A stretch of DNA of 46,227 bases from NCBI RefSeq assembly GCF_004146235.1, contig NZ_SELO01000031.1, positions 1-46,227 of the forward strand, given 5' to 3'. Under the pieces are notes generated by a model that saw nothing but the letters and a program-made list of their open reading frames with translations, had not been told where the DNA came from and ran no database searches. Source of the DNA: Tropicimonas sp. IMCC6043 (GTDB lineage Bacteria; Pseudomonadota; Alphaproteobacteria; Rhodobacterales; Rhodobacteraceae). The number at the start of each line of letters is the position of its first letter. The first letter of the stretch is position 1. Below are positions 7,786 through 16,221 of the stretch, one piece after another. The position numbers and the translations under genes were made by a program.

Positions 7786-8395
7786 GATCGACACGCCCTA
7801 TCACCGGCTGCCGGCCGGCGCGAAATTCGGCGCCCTGTCGCTGGCCACGGTGGCGCTCTTCCTGGCCGAAAGCCTGACGCTGCAACTTGCCGCGCTGGCC
7901 GGCGTGGCGGCGCTCTACCTGCGTGTCGGGCCCGATTTCCTTAGTCAGGGGCTCCGCTCCCTGCGCCCGCTCCTCTTCTTTCTTGTCATCGTCGGGCTCT
8001 GGCACGGCCTGCTCGGCACGCCGCGCGACGGACTGGTGGTCTGTCTGCGGCTGCTCTCGGCGGTCGCGCTGGCCAATCTCGTCACCATGACGACACGGCT
8101 CGACGATGCCATCGACCTCGTGATGCGGCTGCTGCGCCCGTTCCGTCGGCTCGGGCTGAAAACCGGTCAGATCGCCTTTGCGATCGCCCTTGTCATCCGC
8201 TTTGTGCCGGTAATGATGGAGAATACCCGCCGCCTGCTCGACGCCTGGCGCGCGCGTTCGGCGCGGCGCCCCGGCTGGCAGGTGCTGGCGCCGATATTTC
8301 TCGTGGCGATCGACGACGCAACCCGCGTGGCCGAGGCCATTCGCGCCCGCGCCGACCTCGCCACCTATACGGACCTCGACGATCTGGAGACCTGA
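7766..8395 (+). CDS. bioN: Biotin ECF transporter transmembrane protein BioN
   Basis: A 209-residue integral membrane protein of the EcfT/CbiQ family. Hydrophobic segments occur near residues 20-50, 68-86 and 92-110. The cytoplasmic coupling region carries an Ala-Arg motif (DAWRARSARR) and a second Arg-containing IRARADL near the C-terminus, matching the paired A-R-G-type coupling helices that contact the ATPase. It starts inside the end of bioM and its TGA abuts the bioY ATG directly. It is somewhat shorter than group II EcfT proteins, as expected for BioN. Confidence 0.92.
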   Translation: MLTLVSEIDTPYHRLPAGAKFGALSLATVALFLAESLTLQLAALAGVAALYLRVGPDFLSQGLRSLRPLLFFLVIVGLWHGLLGTPRDGLVVCLRLLSAVALANLVTMTTRLDDAIDLVMRLLRPFRRLGLKTGQIAFAIALVIRFVPVMMENTRRLLDAWRARSARRPGWQVLAPIFLVAIDDATRVAEAIRARADLATYTDLDDLET

Positions 8396-8947
8396 ATGGA
8401 ACGCAATATCGCTCTCGTCGCCCTTTTTGCCGCGCTGATCGCGGTTCTCGGGCTGGTACCGAAGCTCACATTGATGACGGGCATCCCGATCACCGCGCAA
8501 AGCCTCGGCGTGATGCTCTGCGGCACCGTGCTCGGAGCGCGGCGCGGCGCGCTTGCGGTGATGCTCTTCCTCCTGATGGTCGCGCTTGGCCTGCCTCTGC
8601 TGGCCGGCGGCCGTGGCGGCCTCGGGGTCTTCGCCGGTCCGACGGTCGGTTTCCTTGTGGGCTTCCCGCTCGCTGCCCTCGTCATCGGCTGGATGACCGC
8701 CCGGTTGTCGTCGCTCCCGGTCGGGCCGGCGGCTGGCATCTCGGCCGCTCTTGGCGGTATACCGGTGCTCTACATTCCCGGCATTCTCGGCATGATGGTA
8801 ATGCTCGACATGTCGGCCGGAAAGGCCGCAGTGTCGATGCTACCCTTCATTCCCGGCGATCTCATCAAGGCGGTGCTGGCCGGTGCGATCACCGCCGCGC
8901 TGGCAAGAGCCCGCCCGGGGCTGGTCGCCAGCCGCCCGGCCGGCTGA
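8396..8947 (+). CDS. bioY: Biotin transporter substrate-binding subunit BioY
   Basis: A 183-residue membrane protein of the BioY family with about six hydrophobic helices. Conserved BioY features include the early IPITAQSLGVMLCGTVLGARRGALAV segment and GRGGLGVFAGPTVGFLVGF, which frames the biotin pocket; the Ala-rich first helix is the contact face for EcfT. BioY binds biotin with high affinity on the outer face of the membrane. The ATG follows the bioN stop without a gap, completing a bioMNY operon. No biotin-synthesis genes are adjacent. Confidence 0.95.
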   Translation: MERNIALVALFAALIAVLGLVPKLTLMTGIPITAQSLGVMLCGTVLGARRGALAVMLFLLMVALGLPLLAGGRGGLGVFAGPTVGFLVGFPLAALVIGWMTARLSSLPVGPAAGISAALGGIPVLYIPGILGMMVMLDMSAGKAAVSMLPFIPGDLIKAVLAGAITAALARARPGLVASRPAG

Positions 8948-9067
8948 GGAGGCCGCATCCCCTGCCGCTCAGACGACCGGGGGTGTTTACCATTTGTTCC
9001 AGTTCCGCTTGATCTGTCCGGAGAACGTGCGCTCAATGCTCGCGAGGCTACCGGGCAGTTTCAAGGC

Positions 9068-10987
9068 ATGTCCTTTCCGGATTCGAACGAACTTTCAGAG
9101 GCGATTCGTGCCAGCGGTGCGGTTCCCTGGCGCTGGACGCTCGGCACGGCGCAAATCGAGATATCGCGAACGTTTCTCGATCCGGCTGGCGGTGGCACCG
9201 GCGGCCCGGACTTCGTGCCGCTCGAAGGCGTGTTCCTCGGGCAGGAGGACGCGGCCGGTCTTTTCGAACGCTTCGTCGAAGCCCTCCGATCCGGCGCGCC
9301 TGTGGACGAGCGCCTCCAAGTCGCGCAGCGGGGTGAAGGGCAGCGGTGGCTCCGGCTCTTTGGGCGCTGCGACACGTCAGGAAGAGCAGGCGGGCGACGG
9401 CTTGTCGGCCTCGCACGCGAGATTAACCTGCGCGAGACCCGTGATATGTGTCGACGTGACGCGTCGGGCGGCGATGTCGGAACCTGGGAGATCACGCGCG
9501 GCCAGCCAAATGTGACCTGGTCGCCGGAGCTTTATGACCTCTTCGGCGTTTCCCAGGGAACCTTTCACCCACGGATGGACAATTTTGCCGACCTCTTCCA
9601 TCCCGAGGATCGTTCGCGGGTGCAGGAGATCGTCGGCCGGCTGTTTCGCGACGTGTCGAGCGAACAGGGCCGGCTTGCCCCTGTCCGGATACGGGTCCTT
9701 CGGCCCGACGGGACGATTAGGCATTGCGAACTCTCCGGTTTCCGGCGTTTTGACGCCGAGGGACGTGTCATCGGCGCAGTCGGCGAGGTCCAGGACATCA
9801 CCCAGCTTGCCGAGGCCGAACATCGCCTCGCACAGGCGCAGAAGCAGGAGATCGTCAGCCGGTTTTCCGGCGGTGTCTCGCATGACTTCAACAACTTGCT
9901 TTCGGTGATCCTGGGCAGCCTCGAACTGGTCCGCGATGCCGGAAGCGAGGCCGAAAGGGCGCTCCATATCGACGCGGCGATGGCGGCGGTTCAGCGGGGC
10001 AGGGACCTGACCCGGAAGCTGTTGTCTTTCGCCGGAAGGGCCGATCTCGCGCCGGGTGTGGTCGATCTGAACCGCATTATCGACGGCATGCGGGAGATCC
10101 TTGGGCGCCTTTTGCCGGAGGCGATCTCGTTCGAGATCCGGATGGGAAAGGACCTCTGGACCGTCAACCTCGATGCGGCGAATTTCGAGAACGCGCTGCT
10201 CAACCTTGTCGCCAATGGCAGCGAGGCGATGAGCGGCGCGGGGCGTCTCACGATCAAGACAGAGAACCGCGAGCTCTCGGGAACCTGCGTCTGCGTCGAC
10301 CAGGAAACTCTCCCGCCGGGCCGGTACGTCGTGGTCTCAGTCACTGATTCCGGCAACGGCATTCCCTCAGATCGGCTCGCCGACGTTTTCCTCCCCTTTG
10401 TCACACAAGAAATGGGCGCGGGCGGCAACGGCCTTTGCCTTCCCATGGTCCGGGGGTTCGTGTCGCAGACGGATGGCTGCATGCGGATCCATTCCGATCC
10501 GGGTCAGGGCACCACGGTCTCGATGATCTTTCCGGCCGTCGCACAGCCGGTCCGGGACAGCGCACCGGATTGCGTGAGCCCGGAGGCGCTTTTGTCCGGG
10601 CGTGTGCTTCTGGTAGAGGACGAACCGCTGGTCATGCAGATGCTGGAGCGGCGGCTGCGGGGCTTCGGTCTCGATTGCGTGGCCGCCGTCTCTGGCGCCG
10701 AGGCGCTGCGGCTCTTCGAGACCGCGGGTCCGTTCGACCTTTTGCTGACCGATATCGTCATGCCCGGCACGATTCAGGGCACCGGACTCGCCACCCATCT
10801 CCGGCGTCAGCAGCCGGATCTGCCGGTGATCTTCATGTCTGGCTATCCGAACGAGGAGGCGATGCGAAACGCGGCGGCGCGGCCGGACGAAATTCGGCTG
10901 GTGAAGCCGATTTCCCGGGCCGAACTGGTCGTGGCGCTAACCCGCGCGCTCTCCCGGCACACGCTGGTGCCCAAGGTACCGGCCTGA
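9068..10987 (+). CDS. Soluble hybrid histidine kinase with PAS domains and C-terminal receiver
   Basis: A 639-residue protein with no transmembrane segment. Order: a divergent PAS-like region (about 10-120), a clear PAS/PAC domain (about 136-247, ending in the VGEVQDITQ PAC motif), a short coiled coil, a dimerisation/phosphoacceptor segment with H-box FSGGVSHDFNNLLSVILGSL (His272), a HATPase domain with N-box ENALLNLVANGSEAM and G1 box DSGNGI, and a receiver domain (about 512-635) with phosphoacceptor Asp562 in LLTDIVMPG and Lys in RLVKPIS. The G2 box is unusual (GGNGLCLPM instead of GTGLGLSM). Its signal is unknown; no partner regulator is adjacent, so phosphate may pass to its own receiver. 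Confidence 0.9.
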   Translation: MSFPDSNELSEAIRASGAVPWRWTLGTAQIEISRTFLDPAGGGTGGPDFVPLEGVFLGQEDAAGLFERFVEALRSGAPVDERLQVAQRGEGQRWLRLFGRCDTSGRAGGRRLVGLAREINLRETRDMCRRDASGGDVGTWEITRGQPNVTWSPELYDLFGVSQGTFHPRMDNFADLFHPEDRSRVQEIVGRLFRDVSSEQGRLAPVRIRVLRPDGTIRHCELSGFRRFDAEGRVIGAVGEVQDITQLAEAEHRLAQAQKQEIVSRFSGGVSHDFNNLLSVILGSLELVRDAGSEAERALHIDAAMAAVQRGRDLTRKLLSFAGRADLAPGVVDLNRIIDGMREILGRLLPEAISFEIRMGKDLWTVNLDAANFENALLNLVANGSEAMSGAGRLTIKTENRELSGTCVCVDQETLPPGRYVVVSVTDSGNGIPSDRLADVFLPFVTQEMGAGGNGLCLPMVRGFVSQTDGCMRIHSDPGQGTTVSMIFPAVAQPVRDSAPDCVSPEALLSGRVLLVEDEPLVMQMLERRLRGFGLDCVAAVSGAEALRLFETAGPFDLLLTDIVMPGTIQGTGLATHLRRQQPDLPVIFMSGYPNEEAMRNAAARPDEIRLVKPISRAELVVALTRALSRHTLVPKVPA

Positions 10988-11002
10988 TCCTCAGGCGGAA
11001 CG

Positions 11003-12331
11003 TCAGGTGGCGGCGAGCGCGCTTTCGATCGCGCCGCCAAGCTTGTCGATCAGCTCGCCGATCTGCGCCTCCTCGAGGATGAACGGCGGCGCCAGCAGCA
11101 CGTGGTCGCCAAGCTTGCCGTCGCGCGTCCCCGACATCGGGTAGCAGATCAGGCCGGCCTCGAACGCGGCGGACTTGATCCGCGCCGCGAGCCGCTTCGC
11201 AGGGGCGAACGGCGCCTTGCTGTCGCGGTCGGCGACAAGTTCGAGGCCGCGGAAGAGCCCGCGGCCGCGGATGTCGCCGATATGCGGATGGTCCGCGAAG
11301 CGTTCCCGGAGCGCCGCGTCGAGTTGGCCGCCGATCTCCTGCACGCGCGCCACGAGGCCGCGCTCGAGGATCGCCGTCAGCACCGCCCGCGCCGTTGCGG
11401 CGGCCACCGGGTGGCCGAGATAGGTGTGGCCGTGCTGGAAAAAACCCGAGCCGTTTTCAAGCGTCACATAGATCTCGGCGGTGCAGAGCATCGCGCCGAC
11501 TGGCTGGTAGCCGGCGCCGAGACCCTTGGCGATGCAGAGGATGTCGGGGGCGACGCCGTCGTGGTCGCAGGCAAAGAGGTGCCCGGTCCGGCCCACGCCG
11601 CACATCACCTCGTCGAAGATCAGCAGCACGCCATAGCGGTCGCAGATCTCGCGGATGCGCGCAAGATATCCGTCGACCGCCGGCACCGCGCCGGCCGTCG
11701 CGCCCACCACTGGCTCGGCCATGAAGGCAATGACGCTGTCCTCGCCGAGTTCGAGGATCGTGTCCTCGAGCTCCCGGGCGGCACGCTGGCCATACTCCCA
11801 GGCGCTCTCGTCGGGAGCGCGCAGGACATATTCGTAGCAGGGCGAGATATGGCGGACATCGACCAGAAGCGGCGAGAACTGCTGCCGCCGCCATTCGTTG
11901 CCACCGGCCGCGAGGGCTCCCAGTGTATTGCCGTGATAGGACTGCCGGCGGGCGATGATGTGCCGCCTCTGCGGTTCGCCGCGCTCGACATGGTATTGCC
12001 TCGCAAGTTTGATCGCCGATTCCGTGGCCTCCGAGCCTCCCGAGACGAGGTACACCCGGTCGAGATTGCCCGGCGCGTGGCGGATGAGGAGATCAGCGAG
12101 CTCTTCGGCAGGTTCCGTCGTGAAGAAGCTGGTATGGGCATAGGCGAGCCGGCCGAGCTGTTGTTGCGCGGCGGCGATGATCTCGGGATCGCCATGCCCA
12201 AGGCAGGAAACCGCCGCGCCGCCCGAGGCATCGAGGTATCGCTTGCCTGCGGCATCAAAGAGGTAGCAGCCCTCGCCCCGCGTTGCGACGGGCGGGAGGG
12301 ACTTGGTGTGACGGGGAAAAACATGGCTCAT
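11003..12331 (-). CDS. Class III (omega) PLP-dependent aminotransferase
   Basis: A 442-residue fold-type I aminotransferase. The phosphate-binding VSGGSEATESAIKLARQYH, the SYHGNTLGAL loop, Asp240 in LIFDEVMCGVGRTG (contacts the pyridine nitrogen) and the Schiff-base Lys269 in CIAKGLGAGYQPVGA are all visible. Family members transaminate amino groups that are not on the alpha carbon (GABA, beta-alanine, taurine, putrescine, omega-amines) with pyruvate or 2-oxoglutarate. The precise donor cannot be assigned. ATG at 12331 is preceded by GAGG. It converges on the histidine kinase with only 15 bases between stops. Confidence 0.92.
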   Translation of the reverse strand: MSHVFPRHTKSLPPVATRGEGCYLFDAAGKRYLDASGGAAVSCLGHGDPEIIAAAQQQLGRLAYAHTSFFTTEPAEELADLLIRHAPGNLDRVYLVSGGSEATESAIKLARQYHVERGEPQRRHIIARRQSYHGNTLGALAAGGNEWRRQQFSPLLVDVRHISPCYEYVLRAPDESAWEYGQRAARELEDTILELGEDSVIAFMAEPVVGATAGAVPAVDGYLARIREICDRYGVLLIFDEVMCGVGRTGHLFACDHDGVAPDILCIAKGLGAGYQPVGAMLCTAEIYVTLENGSGFFQHGHTYLGHPVAAATARAVLTAILERGLVARVQEIGGQLDAALRERFADHPHIGDIRGRGLFRGLELVADRDSKAPFAPAKRLAARIKSAAFEAGLICYPMSGTRDGKLGDHVLLAPPFILEEAQIGELIDKLGGAIESALAAT

Positions 12332-12494
12332 GGCGCACCTCGGAGGTTGACCGGACCTGTCCGATCAAATCCGATTCCGGCGCGGTCGGAAAGCGAAATG
12401 GAGGGCGTCCGGATCGGGCAGCGGTCTGGGCCGAGCGGACAAGTCTTGCCTTCTCGGCCCGCCGGACCTACCCCACCTCATCCGCGCGGCGGTG

Positions 12495-13640
12495 TCAGCC
12501 GATCATGCCCCGGCCCGGGCCGTACTGGTCCTCGTAGTGCCGCGCCAGCCGTTGCAGTGCGATCCGCAGGACGATCTTGCCCGATCGGGCGGACCACCCG
12601 AGGCGCTTCTCTGTCGCCTCAAGTCCGTCGAGGTAGCAACAGCAGCGCAGCACCATGTCGCCAAGTCCGGGGCCGAGTTCTTCCAGTGCGCGCTCGACGC
12701 GGTCACGCGCGCCTTCCGGGCCCGAGACCGGATCCCGTCCGGCAAAGCCGCCGCGGGCACCTCCGGTCAGGAAGCGCTCCCAGTTCTGGGCAACCCGCGG
12801 ACCCATCTGCGCCAGCTCGAAATCCTCGCGCAGCCGCTCGGCTGCGGCAACATGCTCCGGCTCGAGAAAGCGGGTACCGTCCTTTTCGCGCCGGCGCGCC
12901 AGCGCAACCACCGGGCTTTCGGCCATGTTGTAGCGCACCCGGCGCGGGCGGTCGGACTCCGTCTCGTCGAGCACGACCTTGTGGCCCCACTGGCGATGCT
13001 GGTCGCCGAACGGCGTCGGCGCCTCGGCAAAACCGCCGGCCTTCGCGCTGTCTTCGCTCAACAACCGTTAGAGCGCCGAACGACCCGACGCGGTAATCGT
13101 GTAGCTCGCCACCCTCCCGGCGGATTTGCAGGCGATCCAGTCCTTCAGCGCGAAGGCATGCGCGACGTGGCGATCGACCACCGCGGTCCGGTTGGTGCTT
13201 CCGTCGGGCATCTCGCGCAGCACCGCAGCCTTTTCCATGTCCGTCGCAACGGCAAGAACCGCGCCGCTCTCGGCGAGGCGGCGCAGGACCCGGCGGGCTT
13301 CGCGGTTCACGGTCGTCTCGTCGCAAACCTTGCGACCGGGCGTGTCTACGGCGGGAAAATGTGCGGACATTGGGGCGGTATCCTCGGAGCCTGAAGTGTC
13401 GTTGCAGGTCCTGAAATGCGCCTTGCCCAGATGCGCCAGAGCCTCGTCCACCAGCGGGTCGTCCCGCCGCTGTTCGAAGCGCCGGATACGACGCAGGATC
13501 GTCGAGGCATGACAACCTTCGGCACGGGCGACCTCTCGGATCGACAGCCCCTGCTCGGTGTGTCGAAGGTAGTGCATGGCGGCCTGCGGGACCCAACCGG
13601 GCACTTGGCCCTGCCGATCTTCTGTTCTGTGTCCCGTCAT
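12495..13640 (-). pseudogene. HTH/DUF6456-type protein gene interrupted by an in-frame TAA
   Basis: Two adjacent frames read as one protein. The upstream half (13640-13068) starts MTGHRTED after a good AGAGG site and holds an HTH region (LSIREVARAEGCHASTILRRIRRFE, about residues 30-55). It ends ITASGRSAL then TAA at 13070-13068. The very next codons in the same frame are CGG TTG TTG AGC GAA, continuing into the DUF6456-like half (VRYNMAESPVVALARRRE, LREDFELAQMGPRVAQNWERFLTGG, LGPGLGDMVLRCCCYLDGLE, GWSARSGKIVLRIALQRLARHY). A full-length family member would have a residue such as Lys at the TAA. So one substitution split the gene, or it is a sequencing error. The downstream half could be re-initiated at TTG 13064 but lacks a good ribosome-binding site. 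The family is a putative regulator in Rhodobacterales of uncertain role. Confidence 0.75.
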
Positions 13641-13703
13641 TTTGACCTCTCGACGACCCCATCCTCTGCTGTTCCGGGCATCCAACCACTAGGGTCAGAT
13701 TGG

Positions 13704-13718
13704 TTACTCACAGGTTAA
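13704..13718 (+). promoter_or_regulatory. CtrA-like box candidate
   Basis: TTAC (13704-13707), seven bases, then TTAA (13715-13718): seven of eight matches to the CtrA consensus TTAA-N7-TTAA. It lies in the divergent promoter between the HTH/DUF6456 gene and the DUF6477 gene. A short degenerate motif, so weak on its own. Confidence 0.3.
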
Positions 13719-13730
13719 AATCAGAACCTG
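13711..13730. repeat. 6-bp inverted repeat in divergent promoter
   Basis: CAGGTT (13711-13716) and AACCTG (13725-13730) are inverted copies with an 8-base spacer. It overlaps the CtrA-like box and lies just left of a stronger palindrome. Confidence 0.4.
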
Positions 13731-13734
13731 AGGG

Positions 13735-13765
13735 CAGAATTGTTTAAAAATCGCAAACAATTCTG
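13735..13765. repeat. Perfect 11-bp inverted repeat in divergent promoter
   Basis: CAGAATTGTTT (13735-13745) and AAACAATTCTG (13755-13765) are perfect inverted copies separated by the 9 bases AAAAATCGC. The region is markedly AT-richer than its surroundings and lies between two divergent genes (starts at 13640 and 13849). It could be a dimeric repressor site or, as RNA, a leader hairpin of the DUF6477 gene. Confidence 0.6.
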
Positions 13766-13848
13766 ACGATCCCGTGCGGTCTTATCCACAGAACCGCAAC
13801 ATCGCGGCGAGCTGTGCCACGGTTTCGCGACATCCACGGAGATCTGAC

Positions 13849-14145
13849 ATGACAAACGTCACCGAAGCCCTCGCCCAGATGCGCCGCCCCGGACTGTTGA
13901 TCCGTGCGGCGCGTCTGGGTCAGTCGGGATACGATCGCAATCGCGACCTGAAGCGGATCACTCAGGGCGAGGCCTTGTTGATCCCGGAGCGTGCCCTGCC
14001 GCGGCTGATGGACCTCGAGGCCGAGCTCGAATACAGCCGAAAGACACATGACTCGGCCTATCTTCCAAGCCGCCATGTCGCGACCCTGACCGCGCTTATG
14101 GCGGAAGCGCGTGCGCTCTTCGCGCGCGGTCCGGTGGCAGTCTAG
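13849..14145 (+). CDS. DUF6477-family small protein
   Basis: A 98-residue protein beginning MTNVTEALAQMRRPGLLIRAARLGQSGYDRNRDL, a pattern I recognise as the DUF6477 family of Rhodobacterales; function unknown. The rest is helical with a basic/acidic amphipathic pattern and no signal peptide or membrane segment. The ATG at 13849 is chosen because CGGAG lies eight bases upstream and the family pattern begins there; the frame is open for 75 bases further upstream. It is divergent from the HTH/DUF6456 gene across a palindrome-rich promoter, an arrangement suggesting shared control. Confidence 0.8.
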   Translation: MTNVTEALAQMRRPGLLIRAARLGQSGYDRNRDLKRITQGEALLIPERALPRLMDLEAELEYSRKTHDSAYLPSRHVATLTALMAEARALFARGPVAV

Positions 14146-14163
14146 AAGACCACGTCGCGATCT

Positions 14164-14213
14164 GCCTCCGTCCGCGCGCCGTTGTCGTCCGGCACCGCCG
14201 TCCGGGCGGAGGC
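14164..14213. terminator. Stem-loop between convergent genes (terminator candidate)
   Basis: GCCTCCGTCCG (14164-14174) can pair with CGGGCGGAGGC (14203-14213; one G-U pair) around a 28-base loop. It lies exactly between the convergent ends of the DUF6477 gene and the flippase gene. There is no T tract, so the assignment is tentative. Confidence 0.35.
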
Positions 14214-15452
14214 TCAGCCCAGTTGTCTGCGGAATTCGGCACGGGTCCTGGCGGCGAGGCCGAACGAGATGCCGAAGCCGTAGCCGACCAGAACGACCGC
14301 AGAGATCCAGACTTTGCCGGAGAGGCCCGCGAGGACAAGGCCGACGGCCAGCGCCGCAATCATCGCCAGGTTGAGGTTGCGCACATATCGCTCGGTACCG
14401 AGCTGGATCGCCGTCAGTTGCACCGGGCCGAAGGCGGAGAGGCCCAGCTGGTGGAGGGAAACGAGGCAGAGCGTGAGAAACAGCAGCCCCTTGTCCTCGA
14501 ACCCGGCCAGCGGCCCCATCTGCAACAAGCTCAGCCCGTAGATCAGGACCAGCACGCCGACGGCCGCGAGCAGTGCCACCGCGAACGAGAACCGTGCCGC
14601 CATGCGGAAATCCTCTTGCGCCAGTCGGAGCGCGCCACTCCGCACGTGACGATTGATCTTGGCGCCGTAGAAGGCGCGGCTGGCAATGACGCCGAACGAG
14701 ATCGGGTTGCTGAAGCGCAGCGCGATCGCGAGATAGGCAAGCTGGTCCATCTCGACGAAGAACCCGGTGACGAAGACCGGAAGATGCGCGCCGATGCTGC
14801 GAGAGACTGCGACCTGGAAATGCGCCGCGTTGCCACGCACAAGCCCGCCGCGAAAGCGGTTTCGCAACGCTTCGGGCAGCAAGGGCAGGACGTAGACGAG
14901 CGCCGCGACGAGGCTCGCCAGTGCATAGACCGCCAGGAAGGCGGCGACGGAACGGCTGCCCGAGACGGCCAGCAGGCCGAAACCGGCGAGCAGGAACGCC
15001 GTGCGCAGGATCTGGGTCACGAACTGGCTGCGGGTGCCCCGATCGGCGGCGCGAAGGATTCCGTCGGCGATGGTCTGGGCAGAGACAGCCGCACCGATCG
15101 GCGCCACCCAGAGCAGTTCGGGCCGGGCGAGAGTCGCCACCGCCGGGCCGGCAAAGATCGCGATGGCGAAAGCGACCAGCGTTCCGCAGATATAGAGCGC
15201 GTAGGTATTGGCGACGGGCGCCGGCCGCCGGTCGGCGTCAAGATCGAGCGGGGCGAAATCTGTGACCAGTGTGGTCTGATAGCCGCGCTTCAAAAGGATC
15301 GACGCCAAGCCGCCCGCCGAAATGACCCAGGCATAGCGGCCATAGAGCTCCGGTCCGAGGAGCGCGGTCAGGAGCAGGATTGTCGCAAAGGTCAACGCGG
15401 CGCCAATCGCCTGAATTCCTGCGATCGCAGTCATAATCGTCAGCGGCGCCAT
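14214..15452 (-). CDS. Oligosaccharide flippase family membrane protein (Wzx/MATE-like)
   Basis: A 412-residue polytopic membrane protein with about 12 hydrophobic segments from the first residues (IMTAIAGIQAIGAALTFATILLL is split by short loops) to the C-terminus. The early GPELYGRYAWVISAGGLASIL stretch is typical of Wzx/polysaccharide export flippases, which move lipid-linked repeat units across the inner membrane. It is the last gene of a six-gene minus-strand operon with two sulfotransferases, two glycosyltransferases and a polymerase. Charged residues (Arg, Lys, Asp) within helices fit transport of an anionic glycan. The exact substrate is unknown. Confidence 0.85.
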   Translation of the reverse strand: MAPLTIMTAIAGIQAIGAALTFATILLLTALLGPELYGRYAWVISAGGLASILLKRGYQTTLVTDFAPLDLDADRRPAPVANTYALYICGTLVAFAIAIFAGPAVATLARPELLWVAPIGAAVSAQTIADGILRAADRGTRSQFVTQILRTAFLLAGFGLLAVSGSRSVAAFLAVYALASLVAALVYVLPLLPEALRNRFRGGLVRGNAAHFQVAVSRSIGAHLPVFVTGFFVEMDQLAYLAIALRFSNPISFGVIASRAFYGAKINRHVRSGALRLAQEDFRMAARFSFAVALLAAVGVLVLIYGLSLLQMGPLAGFEDKGLLFLTLCLVSLHQLGLSAFGPVQLTAIQLGTERYVRNLNLAMIAALAVGLVLAGLSGKVWISAVVLVGYGFGISFGLAARTRAEFRRQLG

Positions 15453-15489
15453 GGCTCGTCTCGCGTTGTCGCTGCGCCGCGCCCTCCTG

Positions 15490-16221
15490 TCATGAAGTTA
15501 GACATCCGACAAGGGCGTAGAGCAGCCGGTCCGCCGGGCTGACCCGCACATCGGCACGGTCGGCATCAAAACTGGTGCGGAAGCTGGGCGTACCGAACAT
15601 CTCGCAGCGCAGATACGCGCCTTCGGGGCCACTTGCCGCCGCTGGGAAATCGAAAACGGCCTCCAGTCGGCCAAGCTTTTCCTGTGGCACCAGGATGTAG
15701 GGTCCGGTGCGCCGATAGTTGCGGAACTGTCTGTTGCGGCGCAGATAGGCTAGGAGCAAACGCGCCCGCGATCTTGGTGTCTGGTCGTACTGGGTTCGGT
15801 ATCTCCGCACTGAGGCCGCCCAGGTCGAAAAGGCGCGGATAGTGTGGACCACCGTAACGTCGCAGCCGAGCGCCCGGTAGCGTTCCACGGCGTGGTCCGT
15901 CTTGGAGGTGTCGACCAGCACATCGCTCTTTTTCCCGCCCACGGAGAGCAGCGCCGCGTAGGGGTCTCCCTCCGGCCGCGCTAGGACCTCTGCCCAGAAG
16001 GGATCTGCTTCGATCTCGGCACGCTTTGCAGCGCGAAACTCCGGCTTGCCCCATCTTTCGCTCCGCGCGTCGAAGGTCGGATCGGTGAGCCGGCCGGCCG
16101 CGAGCATCGTCTGCCAGACCTCGCCGGCGTTCACGGCCTCGAGCCGCCGCGCGATCCAGTCGCCCACAAAGGTGCTGCCAGAGCGCGGCTGACCGACCAG
16201 ATAGTAGACCCGCATCGTCAT
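15490..16221 (-). CDS. Sulfotransferase family protein
   Basis: A 243-residue protein with the PAPS-binding P-loop near its N-terminus (YYLVGQPRSGSTFVGDWIARRL), the 5'-phosphosulfate-binding loop. A second conserved region, DVLVDTSKTDHAVERYRALGCDVTVVHTIRAF, resembles the 3'-phosphate-binding segment. It would transfer sulfate from PAPS to a hydroxyl of a glycan or lipid. The ATG at 16221 overlaps the upstream sulfotransferase stop (ATGA), which decides the start; a GTG at 16230 and ATG at 16215 are alternatives. It is a different subgroup from its upstream neighbour, so the two likely sulfate different positions. Confidence 0.85.
   Translation of the reverse strand: MTMRVYYLVGQPRSGSTFVGDWIARRLEAVNAGEVWQTMLAAGRLTDPTFDARSERWGKPEFRAAKRAEIEADPFWAEVLARPEGDPYAALLSVGGKKSDVLVDTSKTDHAVERYRALGCDVTVVHTIRAFSTWAASVRRYRTQYDQTPRSRARLLLAYLRRNRQFRNYRRTGPYILVPQEKLGRLEAVFDFPAAASGPEGAYLRCEMFGTPSFRTSFDADRADVRVSPADRLLYALVGCLTS

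Noticed and set aside
11102..13096. A 664-codon plus-strand open frame opposite the aminotransferase and HTH/DUF6456 gene
   Set aside because: Arg/Asp/Val-rich shadow frame typical of GC-rich antisense sequence; the minus strand carries clear families here.
14223..15542. A 439-codon plus-strand open frame opposite the flippase
   Set aside because: Highly charged shadow frame; the minus strand encodes a clear polytopic membrane protein.
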